Of a stretch of 64,000 nucleotides of DNA, positions 27,813-38,002 are shown one piece after another. The notes under the pieces were generated by a model that was given only the letters and a program-made list of their open reading frames with translations, searched no databases and was not told the origin of the DNA. This DNA comes from Alkalibacillus salilacus (GTDB lineage Bacteria > Bacillota > Bacilli > Bacillales > Alkalibacillaceae), in assembly GCF_030812915.1 (NCBI RefSeq), contig NZ_JAUSTQ010000009.1, positions 43,999 through 107,998 of the forward strand. Direction: 5' to 3'. Position numbers and translations under genes: made by a program. Position 1 is the stretch's first letter. Each line of letters opens with the position of its first letter.

Positions 27813-27845
27813 AGGGACTGCTCAAACAGTTCCCTTTTTTATTTC
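27811..27845 (+). terminator. Terminator after accDA
   Basis: AAAGGGACTG pairs with CAGTTCCCTTT (single-base offset), followed by a run of six T residues. Confidence 0.88.
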
Positions 27846-27883
27846 AATTTGCAACAATTTTTAAGAAAATTGATGGGCATCTC

Positions 27884-27907
27884 GTCGTATAAATAGCATT
27901 TTACGAC
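27884..27907. promoter_or_regulatory. Inverted repeat upstream of pfkA
   Basis: GTCGTA (27884-27889) and TACGAC (27902-27907) are inverted half-sites 18 bp centre to centre, about 22 bp upstream of a possible -10 TACAAT (27929-27934). A regulator site is possible but unassigned. Confidence 0.35.
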
Positions 27908-27919
27908 AATTTATCTTAA

Positions 27920-28921
<1,002 letters not shown>

Positions 28922-28949
28922 CCTTGTTATAAAGAGGAGGACATAACAT

Positions 28950-30710
28950 ATGAAAAAAACTAAAATTGTCAGTACAATCGGCCCCGCTTCCGAATCAGTT
29001 GAGACGTTAAAGAAGCTTATGAATGCCGGGATGAATGTCGCGCGTCTTAACTTTTCTCACGGTGACTACGATGAGCATCTTGCCCGTATTGAAAATATTC
29101 GTCAAGCAGCGCAAGAAAGTGACTCAACGATCGGTGTGTTATTAGACACTAAAGGGCCTGAAATTCGAACAGGTACATTTAAAGAAGACGAAGTTGAGCT
29201 TGTAGAAGGATCCACTGTCTATGTCACGATGGATGAAGTTGAAGGAACTGCTGAACGGTTCTCAGTTAGCTACCCTGGCCTTATTGATGATGTTGAACCA
29301 GGTGGAAAGATTCTATTAGATGACGGGTTGATTGGTTTAGAAATTGTTTCTGTTAATCATAATGATCGTGAAATCGAAACCAAAGTGATGAATACAGGGA
29401 TCATCAAAGATAAAAAAGGCGTTAACGTGCCTAATGTAAGTGTCAATCTTCCTGGTATTACGGAAAAAGATGCGAATGATATTATCTTTGGAATCGAACA
29501 AGGGATTGATTTCATCGCTGCTTCATTTGTCCGTCGTTCGTCAGATGTGCTAGAAATCCGAGAATTATTAGAAGAACATAATGCTGAACATATTAAAATT
29601 ATTCCAAAAATCGAGAACCGTGAAGGTGTCGATAACATTGAACAGATCATTACTGTTAGTGATGGAATAATGGTGGCACGTGGCGATTTAGGCGTTGAAA
29701 TTCCAGCTGAAGAAGTACCACTCGTTCAGAAGAATTTAATTGAACAATGTAATGTAGCTGGAAAGCCAGTTATTACCGCAACACAGATGCTTGATTCCAT
29801 GCAAAGAAACCCACGTCCAACACGAGCAGAGGCAAGTGATGTTGCTAACGCTATTTTTGATGGAACCGATGCGATTATGCTATCAGGTGAAACTGCTGCA
29901 GGTGATTACCCTGTAGAAGCAGTCGAAACCATGAATAATATTGCTATTTATTCCGAAAAATCATTCGATAAAGTCGTTACGTCGGGTAATAACAATGAGC
30001 GTTTAGACACGACTATTACAGATGCCATTAGTCACTCGGTTGCAAATTTAGCAGCAGATTTAAAAGTTGAAGCAATTGTGACGCCAACCGAAAGTGGAAA
30101 TACAGCTCGAAACGTATCCAAATATCGTCCAAAAGCTAATATTGTTGCCGTGACTTCGAAAGAACATGTCAGTCGACAACTAAGTCTTGTTTGGGGCGTT
30201 CATGCAATTCATGGACAGCCTGTTAATTCAACAGATGAAATGTTAGCTTTAGCTGTTGAACAAGGTCTAGAATCTAATCTGTTTAGTCAAGGTGACCGAA
30301 TTGTGATTACAGCTGGCGTACCTGTTGGTGAAAGTGGCACAACTAACTTAATCAAAGTACACGTAGTCGGCAATGTCGTCGTTAAAGGTCAAGGTATAGG
30401 TAAATTGGGGGCTGTAGGTAAAGCTGTCATTGCTAATTCAAGTGAACAATTAGCACAAAGTTTTGAAGATGGCGATATCATTGTTACGCGAGGAACTGAC
30501 AAAGAAATGATGCCTTATATTGAACGTGCTAATGCTGTTATAGCCGAAGAAGGTGGTCTAACAAGTCACGCAGCTGTCGTTGGATTAAACGTCAACATTC
30601 CAGTGATTGTTGGAGCTGAAAAAGCGACAGATATCATTCGTGATGAAGAAGAAATCACAGTTGATCCGACTAATGGCCATGTTTATCAAGGACGTACGAC
30701 AGTCTTATAA
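28950..30710 (+). CDS. pyk: Pyruvate kinase with C-terminal PEP-utiliser domain
   Basis: A 586-residue pyruvate kinase, which makes ATP and pyruvate from PEP. It opens [15 protein letters not shown] and has the ARLNFSHG and [10 protein letters not shown] motifs. The active-site helix holds [20 protein letters not shown]. Beyond the usual roughly 475 residues there is an extra domain with [18 protein letters not shown] (near 545), the PEP-utilising mobile domain typical of Bacillus/Geobacillus enzymes. GAGGAGG precedes the ATG. It completes the pfkA-pyk operon. Confidence 0.98.
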   Translation: MKKTKIVSTIGPASESVETLKKLMNAGMNVARLNFSHGDYDEHLARIENIRQAAQESDSTIGVLLDTKGPEIRTGTFKEDEVELVEGSTVYVTMDEVEGTAERFSVSYPGLIDDVEPGGKILLDDGLIGLEIVSVNHNDREIETKVMNTGIIKDKKGVNVPNVSVNLPGITEKDANDIIFGIEQGIDFIAASFVRRSSDVLEIRELLEEHNAEHIKIIPKIENREGVDNIEQIITVSDGIMVARGDLGVEIPAEEVPLVQKNLIEQCNVAGKPVITATQMLDSMQRNPRPTRAEASDVANAIFDGTDAIMLSGETAAGDYPVEAVETMNNIAIYSEKSFDKVVTSGNNNERLDTTITDAISHSVANLAADLKVEAIVTPTESGNTARNVSKYRPKANIVAVTSKEHVSRQLSLVWGVHAIHGQPVNSTDEMLALAVEQGLESNLFSQGDRIVITAGVPVGESGTTNLIKVHVVGNVVVKGQGIGKLGAVGKAVIANSSEQLAQSFEDGDIIVTRGTDKEMMPYIERANAVIAEEGGLTSHAAVVGLNVNIPVIVGAEKATDIIRDEEEITVDPTNGHVYQGRTTVL

Positions 30711-30752
30711 GAAATCAAGAGCAACTAGGTTGCTTGAAAGGAGCATCATCTG

Positions 30753-31145
30753 ATGTTTCGTATATTATTTATTTTAATTGTTGTTGTTTCAGCAATTGAG
30801 ATTGCCTTATTCGTTTGGTTAAGTAATTTATTAAACGTTTGGTTTGTATTATTTGGTATTATATTGACTGGGATTTTAGGAGCCTGGTTGGCTAAAATCC
30901 AAGGAACTGAGACGTTAATGAGAGCAAGAAGAGAAATGTCAACAGGGCGAGCTCCTACTGAAGAGATTTTTGATGGAATTGCAATCTTAGTCGGTGCAGT
31001 TGTGTTATTTACACCGGGGTTTTTAACTGATTTGTTCGGTTTTATTTTGCTGATTCCAGTGACAAGACGTCCATTTAAACGTTGGGGACAAGCTTTAGTC
31101 CTTACAATGATTAAGAAAGGGACGGTTACAGTTATTAGACGGTGA
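30753..31145 (+). CDS. fxsA: FxsA-family membrane protein
   Basis: A 130-residue membrane protein with hydrophobic helices at about 3-22, 27-47 and 72-100 and the FxsA-type segments EIALFVWLSNLLNVW and LFTPGFLTDLFGFILLIP. E. coli FxsA counters F-exclusion of phage T7 when overproduced; its normal role is unknown. AAAGGAG lies nine bases before the ATG. It is likely in the pfkA-pyk transcript (42-bp gap), as in Bacillus where the gene is ytzA. Confidence 0.9.
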   Translation: MFRILFILIVVVSAIEIALFVWLSNLLNVWFVLFGIILTGILGAWLAKIQGTETLMRARREMSTGRAPTEEIFDGIAILVGAVVLFTPGFLTDLFGFILLIPVTRRPFKRWGQALVLTMIKKGTVTVIRR

Positions 31146-31290
31146 TTTTGGGAGGTGCGGGTTAGTCCTGCCCTCTTTTTTTACTTTGAATGTATTCGGA
31201 CTGGAAGAATATGTGCTAAATTTGTATTTTAATTCTTGAATAGTAAAAAGTATTATGTATTAATTCTTTAATGTAAAGGCGGTATATAAC

Positions 31291-31764
31291 GTGTTTTCGT
31301 CTTCAACAGTTTTTCTATTAATTTTGTTAGCATTAGGATTTATTGCTAAGAATCAGCCCATCTTAATCGCTGTATACATCTTACTTGGCGTTAAACTTTT
31401 TAATCTAGAAGATCGTTTATTGCCTTTTATAGAATCAAAAGGAATCTTCATTGGGGTGGTGGTGATTACAGTAGCAGTTCTTGTCCCAATCGCGACAGGA
31501 GAAATTGGCTTTTCTGAATTATATCAGAGCATTAAATCATACTATGCTTGGATCGCTATTGCTGCTGGTGCTTTTGTCGCTTATGTGGCACGAGATGGTT
31601 TAGATTTGATGGCAAATGAACCTCATCTTACTGCCGCTTTAGTCTTAGGGACAATCTTAGGTGTTGTCTTTTTACAAGGTGTAGCAGTAGGACCTTTAAT
31701 TGGTGCGGGTATTGCTTACCTTGTCATGCAAGGTGTCGATGGTGTATTGAAACTGATTTCATAA
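31291..31764 (+). CDS. ytwI: DUF441/UPF0756 membrane protein YtwI
   Basis: A 157-residue, almost wholly hydrophobic protein with about four or five transmembrane helices and many small residues. It begins at GTG 31291 after AAAGGCGGT. Size, topology and placement between fxsA and citZ match UPF0756 (DUF441) protein YtwI. Function unknown. ytvI, which follows it in B. subtilis, is absent here. Confidence 0.88.
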   Translation: MFSSSTVFLLILLALGFIAKNQPILIAVYILLGVKLFNLEDRLLPFIESKGIFIGVVVITVAVLVPIATGEIGFSELYQSIKSYYAWIAIAAGAFVAYVARDGLDLMANEPHLTAALVLGTILGVVFLQGVAVGPLIGAGIAYLVMQGVDGVLKLIS

Positions 31765-31855
31765 TGGCAATTGTGTTTAAAGATGCACAGGAAGGGTATA
31801 GATAATAACAGTTATGCAATGTTATTAATTATTATGAAATTTATATAGTAAATAG

Positions 31856-31884
31856 TTTCACTTCGAAACAATTTTGTTTATAAT
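31856..31884 (+). promoter_or_regulatory. Possible promoter of citZ
   Basis: TATAAT at 31879-31884 is perfect; the best -35 at 17 bp is a weak TTTCAC (31856-31861). A long 5' untranslated region (about 80 nt) would result. Confidence 0.45.
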
Positions 31885-31972
31885 GGTGATTGGGATGTAT
31901 CATAGCATTGTAAATTAAGGTGTATACATACACGCCATTTGTTTCATTATTCTTTAAAGAAGGAGAGATTCT

Positions 31973-33091
31973 ATGTCTGGCACTAAAGGTCTTGAAGGAA
32001 TCGTCGCAACAGAGTCAAAGATTAGTTCAATCATCGACGATAAGCTGACATATGTTGGTTATGATATCGATGATTTAACCGAAAATTGTAGTTTTGAAGA
32101 AGTTGTTTATTTATTATGGAATCTTAAATTACCAAATCAAGAGGAATTAGCTTCCTTTAAAGCAGATCTTGCAAAAGAAATGGAAGTTCCTCAAGGCATT
32201 ATCGATCATTTGAAATCTTATGATTTATCAACTGTTCATCCAATGGCGGCTGTTCGTACAGCTGTATCGATGCTCGGTTTATATGACAATGAAGCAGATG
32301 AAATGACGGAAGAAGCTAACCGTCGTAAAGCACTTCGTTTACAAGCTAAAATCTCAACAATCGTTACGGCTTTTGCACGTATTCGTAAAGGTCAAGAACC
32401 AGTGGCACCCAAGAAAGATTTAAACTTTGCTGCGAACTTCTTGTACATGTTAAATGGTAAAGAACCAGAAGACATTGAAGAAGAAGCGTTCAACAAAGCA
32501 CTTGTCCTACATGCAGACCACGAGTTAAATGCTTCAACATTCACTTCACGTGTTTGTGTGGCAACATTATCTGATGTTTATTCAGGTGTTACGGCAGCAA
32601 TTGGAGCGTTAAAAGGACCGCTTCATGGTGGTGCGAACGAACGCGTTATGCAAATGTTAAGTGAGATTGGTACAGTAGATAATGCCATTCCTCATATTAA
32701 AGAAAAATTTGCAAACAAAGAAAAAGTCATGGGTATGGGACATCGTGTTTATGAAAATGGTGACCCACGCGCGAAACACTTACGTGATATGTCTTACCAA
32801 TTAACGAATATTACAGGTGAAACGAAATGGTATGACATGTCGGTTAAAATTGAAGAGTTTATCAAAGAGGAAAAAGGCTTACCAGCGAACGTTGATTTTT
32901 ACTCAGCTTCGGTTTACCACAGCCTAGGAATTGATCACGATTTATTTACACCGATTTTTGCGGTTAGTCGTGTATCAGGTTGGTTAGCTCATATTCTTGA
33001 ACAATATTCGGATAACCGACTCATTCGTCCACGTGCTGAATACGTTGGTCCGGATAAGCAGAAATTCATTCCATTAGAAGAAAGATCATAA
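31973..33091 (+). CDS. citZ: Citrate synthase
   Basis: A 372-residue type II-like bacterial citrate synthase that condenses oxaloacetate and acetyl-CoA. Catalytic segments include the histidines of GPLHGGANE and MGMGHRVYENGDPR, and a late Asp in the helix before FYSASVYH. GAAGGAGAG precedes the ATG. It heads the citZ-icd-mdh cluster, although a hairpin between citZ and icd could reduce read-through. Confidence 0.97.
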   Translation: MSGTKGLEGIVATESKISSIIDDKLTYVGYDIDDLTENCSFEEVVYLLWNLKLPNQEELASFKADLAKEMEVPQGIIDHLKSYDLSTVHPMAAVRTAVSMLGLYDNEADEMTEEANRRKALRLQAKISTIVTAFARIRKGQEPVAPKKDLNFAANFLYMLNGKEPEDIEEEAFNKALVLHADHELNASTFTSRVCVATLSDVYSGVTAAIGALKGPLHGGANERVMQMLSEIGTVDNAIPHIKEKFANKEKVMGMGHRVYENGDPRAKHLRDMSYQLTNITGETKWYDMSVKIEEFIKEEKGLPANVDFYSASVYHSLGIDHDLFTPIFAVSRVSGWLAHILEQYSDNRLIRPRAEYVGPDKQKFIPLEERS

Positions 33092-33098
33092 ATCATCT

Positions 33099-33120
33099 AA
33101 AAGCCGGGAAACCGGCTTTT
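33099..33120 (+). terminator. Hairpin between citZ and icd, probable attenuating terminator
   Basis: AAAAGCCGG and CCGGCTTTT form a short stem with a tight loop and only four terminal T residues, so it may be partial. It would allow citZ to be transcribed in excess over icd and mdh. Confidence 0.65.
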
Positions 33121-33168
33121 GTGATGTTGGTTCTTCATAAAACAAGTTATTTATAGGAGGTCATGACA

Positions 33169-34440
33169 TTGACACAAGGTGAAAAAATTACAGTAGAAAA
33201 TGGACAAATGAACGTACCAAATCAAGCGATTATTCCTTTTATCGAAGGTGACGGGACTGGACCTGACATTTGGGCTGCGGCATCACGCGTTTTAGAAGCG
33301 GCTGTTGAGAAAGCTTATAATGGTGAAAAAGGTATTGAATGGAAAGAAGTACTTGCTGGACAAAAAGCTAAAGACAACACAGGTGAATGGTTACCAGAAG
33401 AAACTTTAGACACGATTCGTGAATATAAAGTAGCGATCAAAGGCCCATTAACAACACCAGTTGGTGGAGGTATTCGTTCATTAAACGTAGCACTACGTCA
33501 AGAATTAGACTTATTTACTTGCCTACGTCCTGTACGTCACTTCACAGGTGTTCCATCCCCTGTTAAAAAGCCAGAAGATGTTGATATGCAGATTTTCCGT
33601 GAAAACACAGAAGATATTTATGCAGGTATTGAATGGCAAGAAGGAACAGAAGACGTGAAGAAAGTGGTCGACTTCGTCCGTAATGAAATGGGTGTTGATA
33701 AGATCCGTTTCCCTGAAACTTCAGGAATTGGTATTAAGCCTGTCTCAAAAGAGGGTACTGAGCGCTTAGTCCGTTCTGCGATTGATTATGCCTTAAATGA
33801 AGGTAAACAAAGTGTGACCTTAGTTCATAAGGGTAACATCATGAAGTTCACAGAAGGTTCTTTCAAAGCATGGGGTTATGACCTAGCTGAGCGTGAATAT
33901 GGTGACAAAGTATTCACTTGGAGAGAATATGATAAGATTACAGAAGAAAAAGGTCGTGACGCAGCAGATCAAGCAGAGAAAGAAGCTGTTGATGCTGGTA
34001 AGATTGTGGTTAAAGATGCGATTGCAGATATCTTTTTACAACAAATCTTAACACGTCCAAAAGAGTTTGATGTCGTTGCAACAATGAACTTAAATGGTGA
34101 CTATATTTCTGATGCACTAGCTGCACAAGTTGGTGGTATTGGTATTGCGCCGGGTGCGAATATTAACTATGAATCAGGTCATGCAATTTTTGAGGCAACA
34201 CATGGTACAGCCCCTAAATATGCTGGTCAAGATAAGGTGAACCCATCTTCTGTCATCCTATCAGGTACTTTAATGCTTGATCATTTAGGTTGGCGTGAAG
34301 CTAGTGAATTAATTCATAAAGCAATGGATAAAACTATTGGTAGCAAAGTGGTCACTTATGACTTCGCTCGTCTTATGGACGGTGCAACAGAAGTTAAATG
34401 CTCTGAATTTGCTGATGAATTAATCAAAAACATGGACTAA
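33169..34440 (+). CDS. icd: Isocitrate dehydrogenase (NADP)
   Basis: A 423-residue enzyme when started at TTG 33169, matching the B. subtilis length; the ATG at 33163 is only two bases from the TAGGAGG and is unlikely. It oxidises isocitrate to 2-oxoglutarate and CO2. Motifs: the [20 protein letters not shown] substrate loop, [13 protein letters not shown], and the metal-binding Asp region ([17 protein letters not shown]). It belongs to the citZ-icd-mdh cluster. Confidence 0.97.
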   Translation: MTQGEKITVENGQMNVPNQAIIPFIEGDGTGPDIWAAASRVLEAAVEKAYNGEKGIEWKEVLAGQKAKDNTGEWLPEETLDTIREYKVAIKGPLTTPVGGGIRSLNVALRQELDLFTCLRPVRHFTGVPSPVKKPEDVDMQIFRENTEDIYAGIEWQEGTEDVKKVVDFVRNEMGVDKIRFPETSGIGIKPVSKEGTERLVRSAIDYALNEGKQSVTLVHKGNIMKFTEGSFKAWGYDLAEREYGDKVFTWREYDKITEEKGRDAADQAEKEAVDAGKIVVKDAIADIFLQQILTRPKEFDVVATMNLNGDYISDALAAQVGGIGIAPGANINYESGHAIFEATHGTAPKYAGQDKVNPSSVILSGTLMLDHLGWREASELIHKAMDKTIGSKVVTYDFARLMDGATEVKCSEFADELIKNMD

Positions 34441-34464
34441 TTACGTTCACTAAGGAGGAGTTCA

Positions 34465-35412
34465 ATGCCTATTAAACGTCGAAAAGTATCCGTTATTGGA
34501 GCTGGATTTACCGGAGCGACAACTGCACTTATGACAGCTCAAAAAGAGTTAGCTGATGTCGTCTTAGTTGATATCCCTGATATGGAAGACCCCACTAAAG
34601 GAAAAGCTTTAGATATGTTAGAAGCTAGCCCTGTACAAGGGTTTGATGCCAATGTAACGGGAACCTCAAACTACGAAGATACAGCTGGTTCAGATGTCGT
34701 TGTTATTACAGCGGGTATTGCACGTAAGCCGGGGATGAGTCGTGATGATTTAGTTGCAACGAACGCAAAGATTATGCAACAAGTCACAGATGAAATCGTT
34801 AAATATTCACCTGACTGTTATATTCTTGTTTTAACTAACCCAGTTGATGCGATGACATATGCTGTTTATAAACAGTCTGGTTTTCCAAAAAATCGTGTGA
34901 TTGGGCAATCAGGTGTCCTTGATACAGCTCGCTTTAGAACGTTTATTGCGCAAGAATTAAATGTGTCTGTTAAAGATGTGACGGGCTTTGTATTAGGTGG
35001 TCATGGTGATGATATGGTTCCGATGCTACGCTATTCATCTGTAGGTGGAGTTCCTGTCGAATCCTTAATTTCTAAAGAACGTCTCAATGAAATTGTTGAT
35101 CGAACACGTAAAGGTGGAGGAGAAATCGTTGGCTTACTCGGCAATGGTTCAGCCTATTATGCACCTGCAGCATCTATTACTGAAATGGTAGAAGCTGTAT
35201 TAAAAGATCAACGGCGTATATTACCTGCAATTGCATACCTTGAAGGAGAATATGGTTATCAAGATATGTATTTAGGTGTTCCAACTATTCTTGGTGGTGA
35301 TGGCATTGAACAAGTCATTGAACTTGAATTGACTGAAGATGAACAGTCACAATTAGATCAATCGGCTGAATCCGTACGACATGTGATGCATGTTTTAGAT
35401 GAGCAAGAATAG
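34465..35412 (+). CDS. mdh: Malate dehydrogenase (LDH-like type)
   Basis: A 315-residue NAD-dependent enzyme of the LDH-like malate dehydrogenase group. The Rossmann motif [11 protein letters not shown] is near residue 12. The mobile loop [11 protein letters not shown] carries the Arg that favours malate/oxaloacetate over lactate/pyruvate, and the catalytic His is in [10 protein letters not shown] (about 179). AGGAGG precedes the ATG. It ends the TCA cluster at a strong terminator. Confidence 0.97.
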   Translation: MPIKRRKVSVIGAGFTGATTALMTAQKELADVVLVDIPDMEDPTKGKALDMLEASPVQGFDANVTGTSNYEDTAGSDVVVITAGIARKPGMSRDDLVATNAKIMQQVTDEIVKYSPDCYILVLTNPVDAMTYAVYKQSGFPKNRVIGQSGVLDTARFRTFIAQELNVSVKDVTGFVLGGHGDDMVPMLRYSSVGGVPVESLISKERLNEIVDRTRKGGGEIVGLLGNGSAYYAPAASITEMVEAVLKDQRRILPAIAYLEGEYGYQDMYLGVPTILGGDGIEQVIELELTEDEQSQLDQSAESVRHVMHVLDEQE

Positions 35413-35414
35413 TC

Positions 35415-35450
35415 AAAAGCTCGAGATAATATTATCTCGAGCTTTTTTAT
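35415..35450 (+). terminator. Terminator after mdh
   Basis: AAAAGCTCGAGATAAT is followed directly by its exact reverse complement and a T run, a perfect 16-bp stem. Confidence 0.92.
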
Positions 35451-35542
35451 ATTTTTAAGCCAGCATACTGTTATATTTTAATATTTTTTTATAAGATAGA
35501 GGTAGGTTATTAAGAGAATTGGGATAAGGAGCTGGATTGTTA

Positions 35543-36229
35543 ATGGGTAAAAGCATCTTAATTGTGGATGACGAGCTATCAATCACAACTTTAATAGACC
35601 ATCATTTAAGTGAAGAGGGATTTCACACAACTGTTGTACATGACGGACAGTCGGCATTAGAACAATTGCATCATCATACTTATGAATTAGTTGTTTTAGA
35701 TCTAATGCTCCCAGAAATGGATGGTGTGGATGTATGTCGGCAGATGCGTGGTCAGCAAAATTACACACCCGTTATCATGTTAACTGCAAAAGGTGAAGAA
35801 GAAGATAAAATTGCAGGCTTAAATGTTGGTGCTGATGATTACATGACTAAACCATTTAGTCCTAAAGAGTTAATTGCAAGAATTCATGCAGTGTTAAGAC
35901 GTTTTGAAACACCTTCAACAAATCAAGATGGGCCTATACGAATTCACGACATTTCGATTTATGAAGATTATTATGAAGTATATAAACAAGACGAACTTGT
36001 CAATTTTACACAGAAAGAATTTGAACTTTTATTATATTTAGCTAAGCAACCTGGGAAGCCGGTAAGCCGAGATGTTTTATTGAAAGACATATGGGATTTT
36101 GAATATATGGGTGATACGCGTATGGTTGATGTTCATATCAGTCACCTTAGAGAAAAGTTAGAAGATAACCCCAAGAAACCGAACTTAATTAAAACGGTTC
36201 GTGGAGTTGGGTACAAAGTTGAGGGATGA
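35543..36229 (+). CDS. phoP: Response regulator PhoP
   Basis: A 228-residue OmpR-type response regulator: receiver domain with acidic pocket DDE (9-11), phosphoacceptor D53 (LVVLDLMLPEMDG) and conserved Lys of MTKPFSP near 104; winged-helix DNA-binding domain about 128-226. Position between mdh and polA and pairing with a HAMP/PAS kinase identify it as PhoP, controlling phosphate-starvation genes. ATG 35543 is favoured by alignment of the N-terminus; TTG 35537 is a close alternative with tighter spacing to AAGGAG. It overlaps phoR by four bases. Confidence 0.94.
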   Translation: MGKSILIVDDELSITTLIDHHLSEEGFHTTVVHDGQSALEQLHHHTYELVVLDLMLPEMDGVDVCRQMRGQQNYTPVIMLTAKGEEEDKIAGLNVGADDYMTKPFSPKELIARIHAVLRRFETPSTNQDGPIRIHDISIYEDYYEVYKQDELVNFTQKEFELLLYLAKQPGKPVSRDVLLKDIWDFEYMGDTRMVDVHISHLREKLEDNPKKPNLIKTVRGVGYKVEG

Positions 36230-37932
36230 ATGTGAAAACGATCATCGAAAAACGAACGATTTTTCTCTACATTATTTTCAGTCTATTTATGATTGTCATG
36301 ATTGGTTTATTATTTGACCAAATTGCTCGATTCTATGTGAATGCAGCATATGAAGATCAACTGGCCAATGAGGGACAATATATAGCAGAACAACTTGAAG
36401 AAACATCATCTGAAGATATACAAAGTACACTCGATGACTATAGTGAGCAATTTAATTTAGACTTATTTTATAACAATCAAAACGAAGGTCGCATTTTACA
36501 TACATTTAGTAACCGCGACTTAAGTGTACTTCAGACAGTTCGGTCCAACACTGGAAATACGGGAGAATTTGTTTTAATTGAAAATCGTTTATTAACCAGT
36601 TATTCACTTGGTGAAAATGAGTCTTTATCAGTTATGACGGAATCATTACCACTTTCTGCATTAACTCGAACAGTGTGGTGGACTGTTTTCTTTGTATCGC
36701 TGTTTACAATTATTTTGTTATGGCGCTTTGGTGCACGTATTCATGATAGTTATGTGAAACCTGTTATTCGCGCAACGGAAACATCAAAGGAATTAGCAAA
36801 TGGTAATTATGATGCGCGTGTAGAAGAATTACCTTATGGGGTTGCCTCACAGCTAGGGCAATTGGTAAATCGTTTAGGACGTCATTTGCAGTATATAACT
36901 AACAAATATGAGAACCAAAATAGTCGTCTCAAAACAGTTGTTAATAATATGGAAAGTGGCGTATTGTTAATTAACGAAAAGGGAATGACACGCTTAGTTA
37001 ACGAGGCATTTTTGAGTCAATTTACTATGCGAGATATGCCAGTAATTGGTGAAGTCTATTATGATGTCATTAACCAAGAAGAGATTAATCAATTGATACA
37101 ACGTGCTATATTCATGGAATCAAGATGGCAGGAGACTATAGAGCTAGCAGACGGCCGTTTTTTTGAAATTTATATCGCCCCGATTAAAGGTCAAGAGGAT
37201 GAATGGCGTGGCGTTGTTATTGTGACGCATGAAATAACGGAATTAAAACGTTTAGAGCGTGTTCGTAAAGACTTTGTCGCGAACGTATCACATGAATTAA
37301 AAACCCCTGTTACGTCTATTCAAGGTTTCGCGGAGACATTGTTGGAGGAACCACAAATGGACCGGGCCAAACAGGAACAATTCTTAACGATTATAAAGAA
37401 AGAAAGTAACCGATTAAATATACTTGTACAAGATTTATTGGATTTATCAGTATTGGAAAAGGAAAGCTATGCATTAACGATTTCACAATTTCCAGCTCAT
37501 GATATAGTTGAAGATGTTCATGCGGTGGTTGAGGAGTTAATTCAACAAAATGATTTAAGTTTTAATAGCCATTATGCTCCACAATTAATGGTTCAAGCTG
37601 ATTATTATAGGCTATACCAGTTATTGCTTAATTTGATTCATAATTCTATTCAATATACGTCGGAAGGTGGCTCAATTGACCTTCGTTTGTTTCGAGAAAT
37701 TGAACAGATGGTGATCGAAGTTGAGGATACAGGGATTGGCATTCCAGAATCAGCACATGATCGGATTTTTGAACGCTTTTATCGTGTTGATAAGGCGCGA
37801 AGTCGTCATTCTGGCGGTACAGGATTGGGCTTGTCTATTGTTAAACATATCGTTGAAGTACATGAAGGATCAATCGAAATTGAAAGTGAAGAAGATGAAG
37901 GAACGACAATAAGAATTAAGATTCCGCAATAA
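36226..37932 (+). CDS. phoR: Sensor histidine kinase PhoR
   Basis: A 568-residue membrane sensor kinase. Transmembrane helix 1 is about 11-32, an extracytoplasmic loop follows, and helix 2 is about 145-165. After these come HAMP, PAS (VVNNMESGVLLINEKG), HisKA with the phosphoacceptor in NVSHELKTP (His about 355), and HATPase with the N, G1 and G2 boxes (IHNSIQYT, DTGIGIP, GGTGLGLSIV). It phosphorylates PhoP under phosphate limitation. The ATG overlaps the phoP stop, so the pair is translationally coupled. Confidence 0.95.
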   Translation: MNVKTIIEKRTIFLYIIFSLFMIVMIGLLFDQIARFYVNAAYEDQLANEGQYIAEQLEETSSEDIQSTLDDYSEQFNLDLFYNNQNEGRILHTFSNRDLSVLQTVRSNTGNTGEFVLIENRLLTSYSLGENESLSVMTESLPLSALTRTVWWTVFFVSLFTIILLWRFGARIHDSYVKPVIRATETSKELANGNYDARVEELPYGVASQLGQLVNRLGRHLQYITNKYENQNSRLKTVVNNMESGVLLINEKGMTRLVNEAFLSQFTMRDMPVIGEVYYDVINQEEINQLIQRAIFMESRWQETIELADGRFFEIYIAPIKGQEDEWRGVVIVTHEITELKRLERVRKDFVANVSHELKTPVTSIQGFAETLLEEPQMDRAKQEQFLTIIKKESNRLNILVQDLLDLSVLEKESYALTISQFPAHDIVEDVHAVVEELIQQNDLSFNSHYAPQLMVQADYYRLYQLLLNLIHNSIQYTSEGGSIDLRLFREIEQMVIEVEDTGIGIPESAHDRIFERFYRVDKARSRHSGGTGLGLSIVKHIVEVHEGSIEIESEEDEGTTIRIKIPQ

Positions 37933-38002
37933 ATTGATGAAGTTTGATATAATTTAAGTACGAATTATAAAACGGAATGTAATAGAAGTAAGAGGTGTTT
38001 CC

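Noticed and set aside
33098..33168. Repeat of terminators as evidence that citZ is monocistronic
   Set aside because: The stem is short with few T residues and icd has no clear separate promoter, so partial read-through is more likely than complete separation.
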